A stretch of 64,000 bases of DNA from Bradyrhizobium cenepequi (GTDB taxonomy: Bacteria; Pseudomonadota; Alphaproteobacteria; Rhizobiales; Xanthobacteraceae), in NCBI RefSeq assembly GCF_020329485.1, contig NZ_JAGKJI010000023.1, forward strand, positions 1 to 64,000. The letters are read 5' to 3'. The notes below the pieces were generated by a model. The model was given only the letters and a program-made list of their open reading frames with translations. It ran no database searches and was not told where the DNA came from. This document shows, in pieces, positions 42,287 to 50,375 of this stretch; the stretch's first letter is position 1; every line of letters starts with the position of its first letter. The position numbers were made by a program, and so were the translations under genes.

Positions 42287-42991
42287 TCAAAGTCCCAGAT
42301 ACGCTTTGCGCACGTCGGGATTGGTGCTGATCTCCGCTGCCGGCCCCTGCATCAGCACGCGGCCGGTCTGCAGGATGTAGGCGCGGTCGGCGATTTCCAG
42401 GCACTCGGCCATGCGCTGCTCGACGATCAGGACCGTCATGCCGGCGTCGCGGATGCGCTTGACCGCCTGGAAGATCTCGTCGACCAGTTTCGGCATGATG
42501 CCCTGCGACGGCTCGTCCAGCATCAACAGCCGCGGGCGGGTCATCAGCGCGCGGCCGATCGCCAGCATCTGCTGCTCGCCGCCGGACAGCGTTTCGGCGC
42601 GCTGTTCAAGGCGCTCCGACAAACGCGGGAACAGGTTGAACACGAGGTCCAGCGGCTCGTCGCGGTTGGCTTCGCCGCGGTAGAGATAGCTGCCGAGGCG
42701 AAGATTGTCACGTACCGAGAGTCGCGGAAACAGCCGGCGATTCTCCGGCACGTAGGCGATGCCGCCGGCGGTGATGACGTGCTGCGGCTTGCCGTCGATC
42801 CGCGCCCCGTCGAAGGTGACGGTGCCCGAGCGTGGACGCTCCGCGCCGGCGATGGATTTCAGAAGCGTCGACTTGCCGGCCCCGTTGGCGCCGGCGACGC
42901 AGACGATCTCGCCCTTGGCGACCTCGATCGAGACAGCGGAGATGGCAACCAGCCCCTGATAGGCGGTGGTGACTTCATGCACCGACAGCAT
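42287..42991 (-). CDS. livF: branched-chain-type ABC transporter ATPase (LivF)
   Basis: 234 residues. Walker A GANGAGKST, Q-loop region YVPENRRLFPRLSV, signature LSGGEQQMLAIGRAL, Walker B LLMLDEPSQG, and a C-terminal VEQRM histidine-loop equivalent without histidine, as usual in LivF. It powers import together with LivG. ATG 42991 overlaps livG by 17 nt; a TTG at 43003 would add four residues. Confidence 0.92.
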   Translation of the reverse strand: MLSVHEVTTAYQGLVAISAVSIEVAKGEIVCVAGANGAGKSTLLKSIAGAERPRSGTVTFDGARIDGKPQHVITAGGIAYVPENRRLFPRLSVRDNLRLGSYLYRGEANRDEPLDLVFNLFPRLSERLEQRAETLSGGEQQMLAIGRALMTRPRLLMLDEPSQGIMPKLVDEIFQAVKRIRDAGMTVLIVEQRMAECLEIADRAYILQTGRVLMQGPAAEISTNPDVRKAYLGL

Positions 42992-43706
42992 GACGATCCC
43001 CAAGATAGGCGGTGATGACTTTCGGATCGCGGACGACCTCGTTCGGCTTGCCCTCGACTAGGACTTTGCCGAGGTCCAGCACGATGGCGCGGTCGACCAG
43101 CGGCATCACGATCTCCATGACGTGCTCGACCATCAGCACCGTGACGCCGGTGTCGCGCACCTTGCGCACCAGTTCGACGCCGGTCTTGGCCTCCACCGGC
43201 GTCAGGCCGGTCAGCACTTCGTCGAGCAGCAACAGTTTTGGCTCAGTCGCGAGCGCGCGCGCCACCTCGAGCCGCCGCTTTTCGGACGGCACCAGATCGC
43301 TCGCGAGCACGTTGGCGCGCGCGGCGAGCCCGCAGAACTCCAGCACCTCATAGGCCTTGCGGCGGGCCACCCGCATCACGGTATTACGGATCAAGGCACC
43401 CACGATAACGTTGTCGATGACCGTCATGGTCTCGAAGCTTTTGACGACCTGGAAGGTGCGGCCGATGCCGCGCTGGCAGCGCTCGGCCGCCGGCAGTCGC
43501 GTGACGTCCTCGCCGTCGAACCAGATCGAGCCTTGCGTCGGCGGCAGCACGCCGGCGATCAGGTTGAACAGCGTCGACTTGCCGGCGCCGTTAGGGCCGA
43601 TCAGCCCGACGATCTCGCCGCGGCCGACCGAGATCGAGACGTCGCTGTTGGCGACGAGGCCGCCGAATCGCTGCCACACCCCGCGGGTTTCCAGGAGCGC
43701 CGTCAT
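42975..43706 (-). CDS. livG: branched-chain-type ABC transporter ATPase (LivG)
   Basis: 243 residues. Walker A GPNGAGKST; GIGRTFQVVKSFETMTVIDNV is the LivG-type Q-loop block; the signature is degenerate (DLVPSEKRRLEVARAL, normally LSxGxxR), Walker B LLLLDEVLTGL, H-loop VEHVM. Note LDEV in place of LDEP and the altered signature serine-glycine; both occur in some LivG relatives. Start ATG 43706 overlaps livM in an ATGA; an in-frame start upstream at 43901 is a shadow. Confidence 0.92.
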   Translation of the reverse strand: MTALLETRGVWQRFGGLVANSDVSISVGRGEIVGLIGPNGAGKSTLFNLIAGVLPPTQGSIWFDGEDVTRLPAAERCQRGIGRTFQVVKSFETMTVIDNVIVGALIRNTVMRVARRKAYEVLEFCGLAARANVLASDLVPSEKRRLEVARALATEPKLLLLDEVLTGLTPVEAKTGVELVRKVRDTGVTVLMVEHVMEIVMPLVDRAIVLDLGKVLVEGKPNEVVRDPKVITAYLGDRHAVGA

Positions 43707-44695
43707 CGCACGGCCGCCTTGCGCCAAAAGAACTTGGGCCGCGCGAACAGGCTCACCAGCCCTCTCGGCAGCGCGAGCGAGATCAGCACGATCAGCGTGC
43801 CGTAGACGATCAGGTCGACGCCGCGTCCCGAACCGCCGATGAACGACCGCGTCAGTTCGGTCAGCGGGATCAGGATGACGGCGCCGAGCAACGGTCCCCA
43901 CAGCGTGCCGATGCCGCCGAGCACCGCGGGCAGCGCCATCAGCAGCGAGAACTGGAAGCCCATCACGCTTTCAGGATCGATGTAGGACACGAACTGCGCG
44001 TAAAAGCTGCCGCCGACGGCGACCAGGAACGCGGACACCGCGGCTGCTCCCATCTTGGAATTGAACACGACGACGCCAAGGCTTTCGGCCGCATCCGGAT
44101 TGTCCTTCACCGCGCGCCACCAATAGCCCCATTTGGAATCCTCCAGCCACCAGGTGACGAACCAGGCGACGCAGGCCAGCGCCAGCGCGAAATAGAAATA
44201 GGGCAGCTTGCTGCGCGTGAACTGGAATTTCAGCCAACTGTCGCCGCGTACAGGGATATCGATGCCGAGCGCCGCCCCAGCCCACTCCCAATTCTGGATC
44301 AGCAGCAGCCCGATCTCGGCGATCACGATGGTGGCGATGACGAAGTAATGTCCGCGCAGGCGGAAGCAGGGATAGCCGAGCGCCATCGCGATCAGCGCCG
44401 AGATCACTCCGCCCGCGAGCATGCCGAACCAGGGCAGCACGCCGAACTTGGTGAACAACAGCGCGGTCGTATAGGCACCGAGCCCGAAATAGAGCGCATG
44501 GCCGAGCGAGATCTGCCCGCAATAGCCGGACAGGATGTTCCAGCTTTGCGACAGCGCCGCATACATCAGCGTCAGCACCATGACGTTCTGGACGTAAACG
44601 TCCTTCACGAACAGCGGCACCAGTGCGGCGATGACCGCAAGGCAGAAGGCGACGATCAGCTCGCGGCGGCGGCGTTTGGCGAAATCCTTGTCCAT
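43703..44695 (-). CDS. livM: branched-chain-type ABC transporter permease (LivM)
   Basis: 330 residues, about nine hydrophobic segments. The LivM landmark SLGHALYFGLGAYTTALLFTKFG stands near 75, and NPDAAESLGVVVFNSKMGAAAVSAFLVAVGGSFYAQ is the cytoplasmic coupling region. It forms the inner-membrane channel with LivH. ATG 44695 shares one base with the livH stop (TGATG). Confidence 0.93.
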   Translation of the reverse strand: MDKDFAKRRRRELIVAFCLAVIAALVPLFVKDVYVQNVMVLTLMYAALSQSWNILSGYCGQISLGHALYFGLGAYTTALLFTKFGVLPWFGMLAGGVISALIAMALGYPCFRLRGHYFVIATIVIAEIGLLLIQNWEWAGAALGIDIPVRGDSWLKFQFTRSKLPYFYFALALACVAWFVTWWLEDSKWGYWWRAVKDNPDAAESLGVVVFNSKMGAAAVSAFLVAVGGSFYAQFVSYIDPESVMGFQFSLLMALPAVLGGIGTLWGPLLGAVILIPLTELTRSFIGGSGRGVDLIVYGTLIVLISLALPRGLVSLFARPKFFWRKAAVR

Positions 44696-45576
44696 CACAT
44701 CGACCCGAACAGGCCGCGCGGGCGAATGAAGACGACGAGCAGATAGACCGCGTAGATGCCGACCGACTTCAGCGACGGCGGCAGGATCAGCGCGGTGGTG
44801 GCCTCGACGAGGCCAACGATGATGCCGCCGGCGAACGCGCCGAACACGCTGCCGAAGCCGCCGAGCGCCACGGTGACATAGGCGATCAGCGCAAAGGACG
44901 CGCCGACATCGGGATAGATATAAAAGAAAATCGCCATGATCGCGCCGGCGAGGCCAACCAGCGCCGCGCCCAGCCCCCAGCCAAGGGCGAACACCCGGTT
45001 CTTGTCGATGCCGACCAGCGCCACGGCGCCCGCGTCCTCACGCGTTGCCTCGAGCGCGCGGCCGAAATCGGTGCGGTGGATGAAGAAGTAGAGTCCCGCG
45101 AAGGCCGCGATTGACACCAGCGCGCCGACGAGCTGCGGTTCGGGGAGGAAGATGCCGCCAATCGAGATGGTCTTCCCGCCAAGCCAGGAGGTGTTGATGC
45201 TGCGATAGTCAGGCGTAAAGAAGTACTGCGCCAGCCCGCGCATCACGATCGCAAGGCCGAAGGTCGAGAAGATCTGCACCATGCCCGCATTGGCCTTGGC
45301 GCGCACGGCAAAGCGCACGATCAACAGATAGACGACCGCCCCGAACACGAACAGCGTCGCCGCCACCAGCGGCGCCGACAACAACGGGTCGATCGCGAAG
45401 AACGCGAACAGGAAGAATGTCGCGTACATCGCGATCATCAGGAACTCGCCATGGGCGAAGTTCACGACGTCCATCAGGCCGAAGATCAGTGCCAGCCCGA
45501 CGGCGATCAGCCCATAGAGCAGCCCCATCAAGAGGCCGCTCGCCAGAGACTGGATAATGGTTTCGGCCGTTAGCAC
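44695..45576 (-). CDS. livH: branched-chain-type ABC transporter permease (LivH)
   Basis: 293 residues with LivH landmarks: GLLMGLLYGLIAVGLALIFGLMDVVNFAHGEFLMI at the N-terminus, TDFGRALEATREDAGAVALVGID coupling helix near 170-192, and GGFGSVFGAFAGGIIVGLVEA. Multiple membrane helices. Start is GTG 45576 with AGGGG 8 nt upstream. A family E repeat lies between this gene and the binding-protein gene. Confidence 0.93.
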   Translation of the reverse strand: MLTAETIIQSLASGLLMGLLYGLIAVGLALIFGLMDVVNFAHGEFLMIAMYATFFLFAFFAIDPLLSAPLVAATLFVFGAVVYLLIVRFAVRAKANAGMVQIFSTFGLAIVMRGLAQYFFTPDYRSINTSWLGGKTISIGGIFLPEPQLVGALVSIAAFAGLYFFIHRTDFGRALEATREDAGAVALVGIDKNRVFALGWGLGAALVGLAGAIMAIFFYIYPDVGASFALIAYVTVALGGFGSVFGAFAGGIIVGLVEATTALILPPSLKSVGIYAVYLLVVFIRPRGLFGSM

Positions 45577-45606
45577 GGTTGCACCCCTGTCAATGCTTTA
45601 CTCGGT

Positions 45607-45734
45607 GTCGTCCTGGCGAAGGCCAGGACCCATAACCACAAGTGCATCTGTTGAACGGATAACAGCCAATCATCGCAAGAACACAGGCCCTGGGGTTATG
45701 GGTCCCGGGTCGCGCTTCGCTTGCCCGGGACGAC
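45607..45734. repeat. family E inverted repeat inside the ABC operon
   Basis: 128 bp (GTCGTCCTGGCG ... CCCGGGACGAC; inner CCCATAACCAC/GTTATGGGTCCCGGG) between the binding-protein gene and livH. As a strong hairpin in the messenger it could protect or attenuate, setting the ratio of binding protein to permease, a known effect of such elements in operons. Confidence 0.8.
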
Positions 45735-45759
45735 GCAGAGAAATGCTTTCCCGCACCGC

Positions 45760-47004
45760 TTACTTCATCGGCCACACGGCTTCGGACACGGCGACGTCCA
45801 ATGGAAAGATCGTCACGAACTTGCCGCCCAGGTACTGCAGCAGCACCGGATCGGCGTCGTTGTTCTGTCCCATCTCGTCAAACTTCACCCGCTTCCAGGG
45901 CATGATGGTGGCGTTGCCCGGCATGTCGGTCGCGACCAGCGCCTCCCGGATCTTCTCGCCGTCGGTCGACTTGGCGCGGTTGATGGCGTCCGCCATCACG
46001 ATCAGGCCCATGAACTGCCGTGAGGAATAGTCGTTGAAGTCCTTGCCCGACCGCTGCCTGTACATGTCGTTGATCAAGCCGACCATCGGCCGTTTCTCGG
46101 CAAGGTCGAGCGAGAAGCTGCCGCGCGAGATCACGCCTTCGAGCTTGTCGCCGACGGCATCATACAGCGCCTTCTCCGAGAAGCCGGCGTCCTGGGCCAC
46201 GATCGCGTTCGGCTTGTAGCCGAGCTCGGCCATGGTCTTCACCAGGAGGATGCCGTCGGTGGTATAGCTCGAGGGCATCAGTACGTCGGCATTGGCGGCC
46301 TTGAGCTGCTGCACTTCCGCCGAGAGCGAAGGCGAGTTGGCGCGATACTTGATATCGGCGACGATCTTGTAGCCGCGTTCCTTGGCAAACATGGTCTGCG
46401 CGTTGGCGGAGTCGGTGCCGAAGATCGTGTCCTCGTGGAACAGCGACAGCGTCTCGATCTTGGCGCCCTTCTTCTTCACGGCGTCGAAGAAGTCGAACAT
46501 CGCCTTCGAGAACATCTCGTCATGCGGGGCGGCGCGGAAATAGTATTTCAGGCCGCGGCGATGCAGGCTCGGCGAGGAGTTGTCGGCCGACAGGAACGGA
46601 ATCTGGTAGCGTTCGCAGATCTGGCTGACCGTGACCGCGACCGCGCTCTGATAGGTGCCGATGATCGCGCAGACTTTCTCCTGCGTGATCAGGCGTTCGG
46701 CTTCGGCGCGTCCCTTCTGCGGATCGGCCTGGTGATCGGCGAACACCAGACGGATCTTGGCGCCGCCGAGACCTGGCAGCCCCTCGCCCTGGGCGAGCGG
46801 CAGCTTGAAATCGTGGTTCTTGTTGATGATGTCCGCTGCGGTCTCGAACGCCTTCTGGGCGTCGACACCGATCTGGGCGCTTGAGCCCGACAGCGGATAG
46901 ATCACGCCGATCACAACTTCCTTGGTCTGTGCGCGTGCAGCGATCGGCGCGAGCGCGGCGGCAGCGGTGGCTCCAAGCAACACATTACGGCGAGTGATCG
47001 TCAT
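45760..47004 (-). CDS. ABC transporter periplasmic substrate-binding protein (LivK/peripla_BP_6 type)
   Basis: 414 residues. The N-terminus TRRNVLLGATAAAALAPIAARA looks like a Tat or Sec signal cleaved near residue 25. The mature protein starts EVVIGVIYPLSGSSAQIGVDAQKAFE, the usual opening of amino-acid/amide-binding proteins; CAIIGTYQSAVAVTVSQICERYQIPFLS is the ligand-pocket region. First gene of the importer operon. The substrate may be a branched amino acid, an aromatic acid or an amide; the sequence does not decide. Confidence 0.92.
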   Translation of the reverse strand: MTITRRNVLLGATAAAALAPIAARAQTKEVVIGVIYPLSGSSAQIGVDAQKAFETAADIINKNHDFKLPLAQGEGLPGLGGAKIRLVFADHQADPQKGRAEAERLITQEKVCAIIGTYQSAVAVTVSQICERYQIPFLSADNSSPSLHRRGLKYYFRAAPHDEMFSKAMFDFFDAVKKKGAKIETLSLFHEDTIFGTDSANAQTMFAKERGYKIVADIKYRANSPSLSAEVQQLKAANADVLMPSSYTTDGILLVKTMAELGYKPNAIVAQDAGFSEKALYDAVGDKLEGVISRGSFSLDLAEKRPMVGLINDMYRQRSGKDFNDYSSRQFMGLIVMADAINRAKSTDGEKIREALVATDMPGNATIMPWKRVKFDEMGQNNDADPVLLQYLGGKFVTIFPLDVAVSEAVWPMK

Positions 47005-47098
47005 TTGCGGAAATTCCCCCTATTGAAGCGAAGCTCTCGAATGAAACGAATGACGGCTACGGTAAAGCCTCAAGAAACGGCAGGCGCTGCCTATTCGG

Positions 47099-47170
47099 GC
47101 ATGATCTTCCTGCGCAAACGCTTCGCGTTTGTCGCGAGGTTTCCACTTTTCCGGATCATGCTCTAGAGCA
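47099..47170. repeat. family G inverted repeat carrying a stop codon
   Basis: GCATGATC, CAAACGCTTCGCGTTTGTCGCGAGG, CCGGATCATGCTCTAGAGC. The TAG at 47165-47163, on the minus strand within CTCTAGAGC, ends the DUF1445 gene. Copy of 36444-36515. Confidence 0.85.
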
Positions 47171-47981
47171 CCGCCAATTGTTTGTTCCGGAGATCGGTGA
47201 TCAACATCAGTCCCGGCGCATGCGTGATTGCGAATGGTAGCTTGGCGTTGGAGATTACCGCCTGCGGTGTCACGCCGCACGCCCAGAATACCGGAATCTC
47301 GTCCGCTTCGACCGGAACCGGATCGCCATAGTCGGGCTTTGCGATGTCGTTGACGCCTATCAGGTGCGGATGGCCGAGATGCACCGGCGCGCCGTGCACG
47401 GAAGGAAAACGCGAGGTGATCTGCACCGCGCGGATCGCATCGGCCGGCTTGAACGGACGCATCGACACCACCATCGGCCCCGCGAACGGGCCCGACGGGC
47501 TGCAGGCGATATTGGTGCGGTACATCGGCACCCGCACATTGCGCTCGATGTGGCGGATCGGCAGGCCCTCGTCCATCAGCGCTTCTTCGAAGGAGAAGGA
47601 GCAGCCGAGCACAAAGGTGACGAGATCGTCGCGCCAGTGCTGCATGATGTCGGTCGGCTCCTCCATCACCTCGCCGTCGCGCCAGACGCGATAGCGCGGC
47701 ACATCGGTGCGGATGTCGAGGTCGAGGCCGAGCGCGGGAATTCTGAAATCGCCGACCTCAGACATGCCGATGATCGGGCACGGCTTCGGGTTGAGCTGGC
47801 AGAAGCGGTGGAAGGCGCCGGCGAACTTTTCCGGCAGGATGGCGAGGTTGCCTTGGACAAAGCCGTTGGCGACCCCGGCCGTGCTCGAAGCCATCCCGTT
47901 GCGGCAGGCCAACCGCGCCTCGCGGCTCAAAAGCGTGGGGTCGTTATCGCTGATTTGCTGCACTGCCGCTAAAACAGTCAT
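47163..47981 (-). CDS. DUF1445 / D-glutamate cyclase-like hydro-lyase family protein
   Basis: 272 residues. Conserved blocks FVLGCSFSFEEAL (about 125), RNVRVPMYRTNIAC (about 149), VVSMRPF (about 171), HLGHPHLIGV (about 203), VFWACGVTPQ (about 232) and ITHAPGLMLITD near the end place it in the DUF1445 (YcsI) family. A mammalian relative is D-glutamate cyclase (C14orf159/DGLUCY), forming 5-oxo-D-proline; bacterial members are annotated putative hydro-lyases. Divergent from a LysR gene, with 119 bp between. The stop codon is from a family G repeat. Confidence 0.85.
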   Translation of the reverse strand: MTVLAAVQQISDNDPTLLSREARLACRNGMASSTAGVANGFVQGNLAILPEKFAGAFHRFCQLNPKPCPIIGMSEVGDFRIPALGLDLDIRTDVPRYRVWRDGEVMEEPTDIMQHWRDDLVTFVLGCSFSFEEALMDEGLPIRHIERNVRVPMYRTNIACSPSGPFAGPMVVSMRPFKPADAIRAVQITSRFPSVHGAPVHLGHPHLIGVNDIAKPDYGDPVPVEADEIPVFWACGVTPQAVISNAKLPFAITHAPGLMLITDLRNKQLAVL

Positions 47982-48055
47982 TTGACCGACCTGCCTAATA
48001 TCTCAACAAGCGCAGCCAACATCAAGCGTGCTATAAAGTCTAATCTTCCTTTCTA

Positions 48056-48067
48056 ATCGAATTCGAT
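48056..48067. promoter_or_regulatory. palindrome ATCGAATTCGAT in the DUF1445/lysR divergent promoter
   Basis: Perfect 12-bp palindrome, with a further half-like TTATCGAA about 10 bp on (near 48078-48085). LysR proteins bind partly symmetric sites in such gaps (T-N11-A), so this is a good candidate for the operator of the regulator at 48101. Confidence 0.5.
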
Positions 48068-48100
48068 AAATCCTGCTTATCGAACGGGAAAAAGCTTCGA

Positions 48101-49018
48101 ATGCTTGATTTCAGGTCGATCGAAACGTTCCTCTGGGTCGTCAAGCTCGGAAGCTTTCGCGGGGCGGCGCAGCGGCTCAACACCACCCAGCCGGCGATCT
48201 CCCAACGCATCGCCCAACTCGAACGCGAGTTGGGCGTGAAGCTGCTCAATCGCGACCATCGGGTCGCCTCGCCGACGCCGAGCGGCCGGCAGATGATGGT
48301 CTATGCGGAGAAGCTGATCGGCCTGCGCTCCGAGATGATGGCCGAGATCGGCGACCGCTCGGCGATGCGCGGCGTGCTGCGGCTCGGTGTCGCCGAGACC
48401 ATCGTGCACACCTGGCTGCCGCGCCTCGTCAAGAGCGTCAACGAGGTCTATCCGAACCTGTCGCTGGAAATCGAGGTCGACATCACGCCGAATTTGAGCG
48501 CGCGGCTGCTCGCGCAAGAGATCGAACTTGCCTTCGTCGTCGGACCGCTGTCGGCGGCTGGCGTGCAAAGCCGCGTACTCTGCGATTATCCGGTCGACTT
48601 TCTGGCGAGTCCGGCGCTTGGTCTCGGCAATGGCCCGGTGCCGCGGCGCGACCTCGCGCGTTTTCCCATCATCACTTTTCCCCGCAAGACGAGGCCCTAC
48701 GATGCCGTACGCGCCGTGTTCGACCGGCCAGACCTGCCGCCGATCCGGCTGCACGCCAGCGCATCGCTCGCAACCGTGATCCACATGGCGATCGAAGGGT
48801 TGGGTATTGCAGTGATCCCCTCCGCCATCGTCGAGAACGAACTCGCCGACGGACGGCTGCAACTGCTTGATACCGACATCAAAATGGCGCCGCTCACCTT
48901 CAGCGCAAGCTGGCTCACCTCCCCCGATATTATCGCGGTCGAGCGCGTCGCCGACCTCGCGCACCAGATCGCGCAAGCGAGCCCGTCGGTTGACGAGCCG
49001 CTGCCGGCGCGTCATTGA
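48101..49018 (+). CDS. LysR-type transcriptional regulator
   Basis: 305 residues. N-terminal winged helix-turn-helix: FLWVVKLGSFRGAAQRLNTTQPAISQRIAQLERELGVKLLNRD is the usual LysR block (residues about 7-50). The effector domain (about 90-295) includes LRLGVAETIVHTWLPRLV. It probably controls the divergent DUF1445 gene and perhaps the binding-protein operon beyond. ATG 48101 is preceded only by a weak purine run. Effector unknown. Confidence 0.93.
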   Translation: MLDFRSIETFLWVVKLGSFRGAAQRLNTTQPAISQRIAQLERELGVKLLNRDHRVASPTPSGRQMMVYAEKLIGLRSEMMAEIGDRSAMRGVLRLGVAETIVHTWLPRLVKSVNEVYPNLSLEIEVDITPNLSARLLAQEIELAFVVGPLSAAGVQSRVLCDYPVDFLASPALGLGNGPVPRRDLARFPIITFPRKTRPYDAVRAVFDRPDLPPIRLHASASLATVIHMAIEGLGIAVIPSAIVENELADGRLQLLDTDIKMAPLTFSASWLTSPDIIAVERVADLAHQIAQASPSVDEPLPARH

Positions 49019-49033
49019 ACAAATAGAACGACC

Positions 49034-49072
49034 GTCATTCCGGAGCGCCCGAAGGGCGAACCCCGGAATGAC
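49034..49072. repeat. family A inverted repeat, short form
   Basis: GTCATTCCGGAGCGCCC ... CCCCGGAATGAC, 39 bp. It abuts the M20 hydrolase gene, and the ATG inside its right arm (49068) is in frame with that gene. Confidence 0.8.
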
Positions 49073-49094
49073 AGAATACGAATGGAACGAGCGC

Positions 49095-50345
49095 ATGAGC
49101 CGAGCCGCATCCAACCTGCAGATCGATTCCGCCCGCCTCTGGGGTGCGATTCACGAAACCGCGAAATTCGGTGCGACGCCGAAAGGCGGCGTGCGGCGGC
49201 TGACGTTGAGCGTCGAGGACAAGCAGGTCCGCGACTGGTTCCGCAAGGCCTGCGAGGACGCAGGGCTGGAGGTTCATGTCGACGCGCTCGGCTCGATGTT
49301 TGGCCTGCGCAAGGGCCGCGACATGTCGAAGCCGCCGATCGGGCTAGGCTCGCATCTCGATACCCAGCCGACCGGCGGCAAATATGACGGGGTGCTCGGC
49401 ACCGTCGCCGCGCTTGAAGTCGTGCGCACACTCAACGATGCCGGCATCGAGACCGAGAGGCCGATCTGCATCTGCAACTGGACCAATGAAGAGGGCTCGC
49501 GCTTCGCGCCGGCGATGATGGCATCCGCCGCCTATGTCGGCGATTTCACCACGGACGACATCCTGTCGCGCAAGGACGCCGAGGGCGTCACAGTCGGCGA
49601 GGCGCTTGACAGCATCGGTTATCGCGGCACGACGGCGGTCGGCACGCAAAAGTTCTCCGGCTTCGTCGAGCTGCATATCGAGCAGGGCCCGATCCTGGAG
49701 GCCGAGAACAAGACCATCGGCGTGGTTGATTCTGGCCAGGGCGTGCTGTGGTACGACGGCAAGATCACCGGCTTCGAGAGCCATGCCGGTTCGACGCCGA
49801 TGCCGCTGCGGCGCGACGCGCTGGCGACCTTATCGGAGATCGTGCTGGCGATGGAGAACATCGCCAGGAAACACGGGCCGAACGCGGTCGGCACTATCGG
49901 CGAGGCCGTGATCGCAAAGCCCTCGCGCAACGTCATTCCTGGCGAAATCGCCTTCACCATCGATTGCCGCAGTGCGGATGCCGCCATCATGGACGCGCTG
50001 GACCGCGATTTGCGCGCCGCCGTCGCTGAGATCGCTGCCCGACGCAAGGTCGAGGTCAAACTCGACCTCGTCTGGCGCAAGCCGCCGACGCATTTCGACC
50101 CGAAGCTGGTCGATGCCGTCGAGAATGCCGCCAAGCAACTCGGTTACTCGCACCGGCGCATCACCTCAGGCGCCGGCCACGACGCCTGCAACCTCAACAC
50201 GGTGATGCCGGCGGCAATGGTGTTCGTGCCCTGCAAGGACGGCATCAGCCACAACGAGCTCGAGGATGCGACCCAACCCGATTGCGCCGCCGGCGCCAAC
50301 GTGCTGATGCATACAGTGCTGGCACTCGCCGGCGTCGCGTCCTGA
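49095..50345 (+). CDS. M20 family Zn-dependent amidohydrolase (carbamoylase/allantoate amidohydrolase type)
   Basis: 416 residues. Metal-site motifs: GSHLDTQPTGGKYDGVLG, WTNEEGSRFAPAM with the catalytic/bridging glutamates, ELHIEQGPILE, and GHDACN near the C-terminus. These define the hydantoinase/carbamoylase branch (N-carbamoyl-L-amino acid hydrolase, ureidoglycolate/allantoate amidohydrolases). I chose ATG 49095 (GGAACGAG upstream); ATG 49068 also opens the frame but lies inside the short family A repeat. The D-2-hydroxyacid dehydrogenase gene follows by 30 nt. Substrate unknown. Confidence 0.88.
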   Translation: MSRAASNLQIDSARLWGAIHETAKFGATPKGGVRRLTLSVEDKQVRDWFRKACEDAGLEVHVDALGSMFGLRKGRDMSKPPIGLGSHLDTQPTGGKYDGVLGTVAALEVVRTLNDAGIETERPICICNWTNEEGSRFAPAMMASAAYVGDFTTDDILSRKDAEGVTVGEALDSIGYRGTTAVGTQKFSGFVELHIEQGPILEAENKTIGVVDSGQGVLWYDGKITGFESHAGSTPMPLRRDALATLSEIVLAMENIARKHGPNAVGTIGEAVIAKPSRNVIPGEIAFTIDCRSADAAIMDALDRDLRAAVAEIAARRKVEVKLDLVWRKPPTHFDPKLVDAVENAAKQLGYSHRRITSGAGHDACNLNTVMPAAMVFVPCKDGISHNELEDATQPDCAAGANVLMHTVLALAGVAS

Positions 50346-50375
50346 TCGGTCCACCAAGCAAGACGGAGATGTGCA

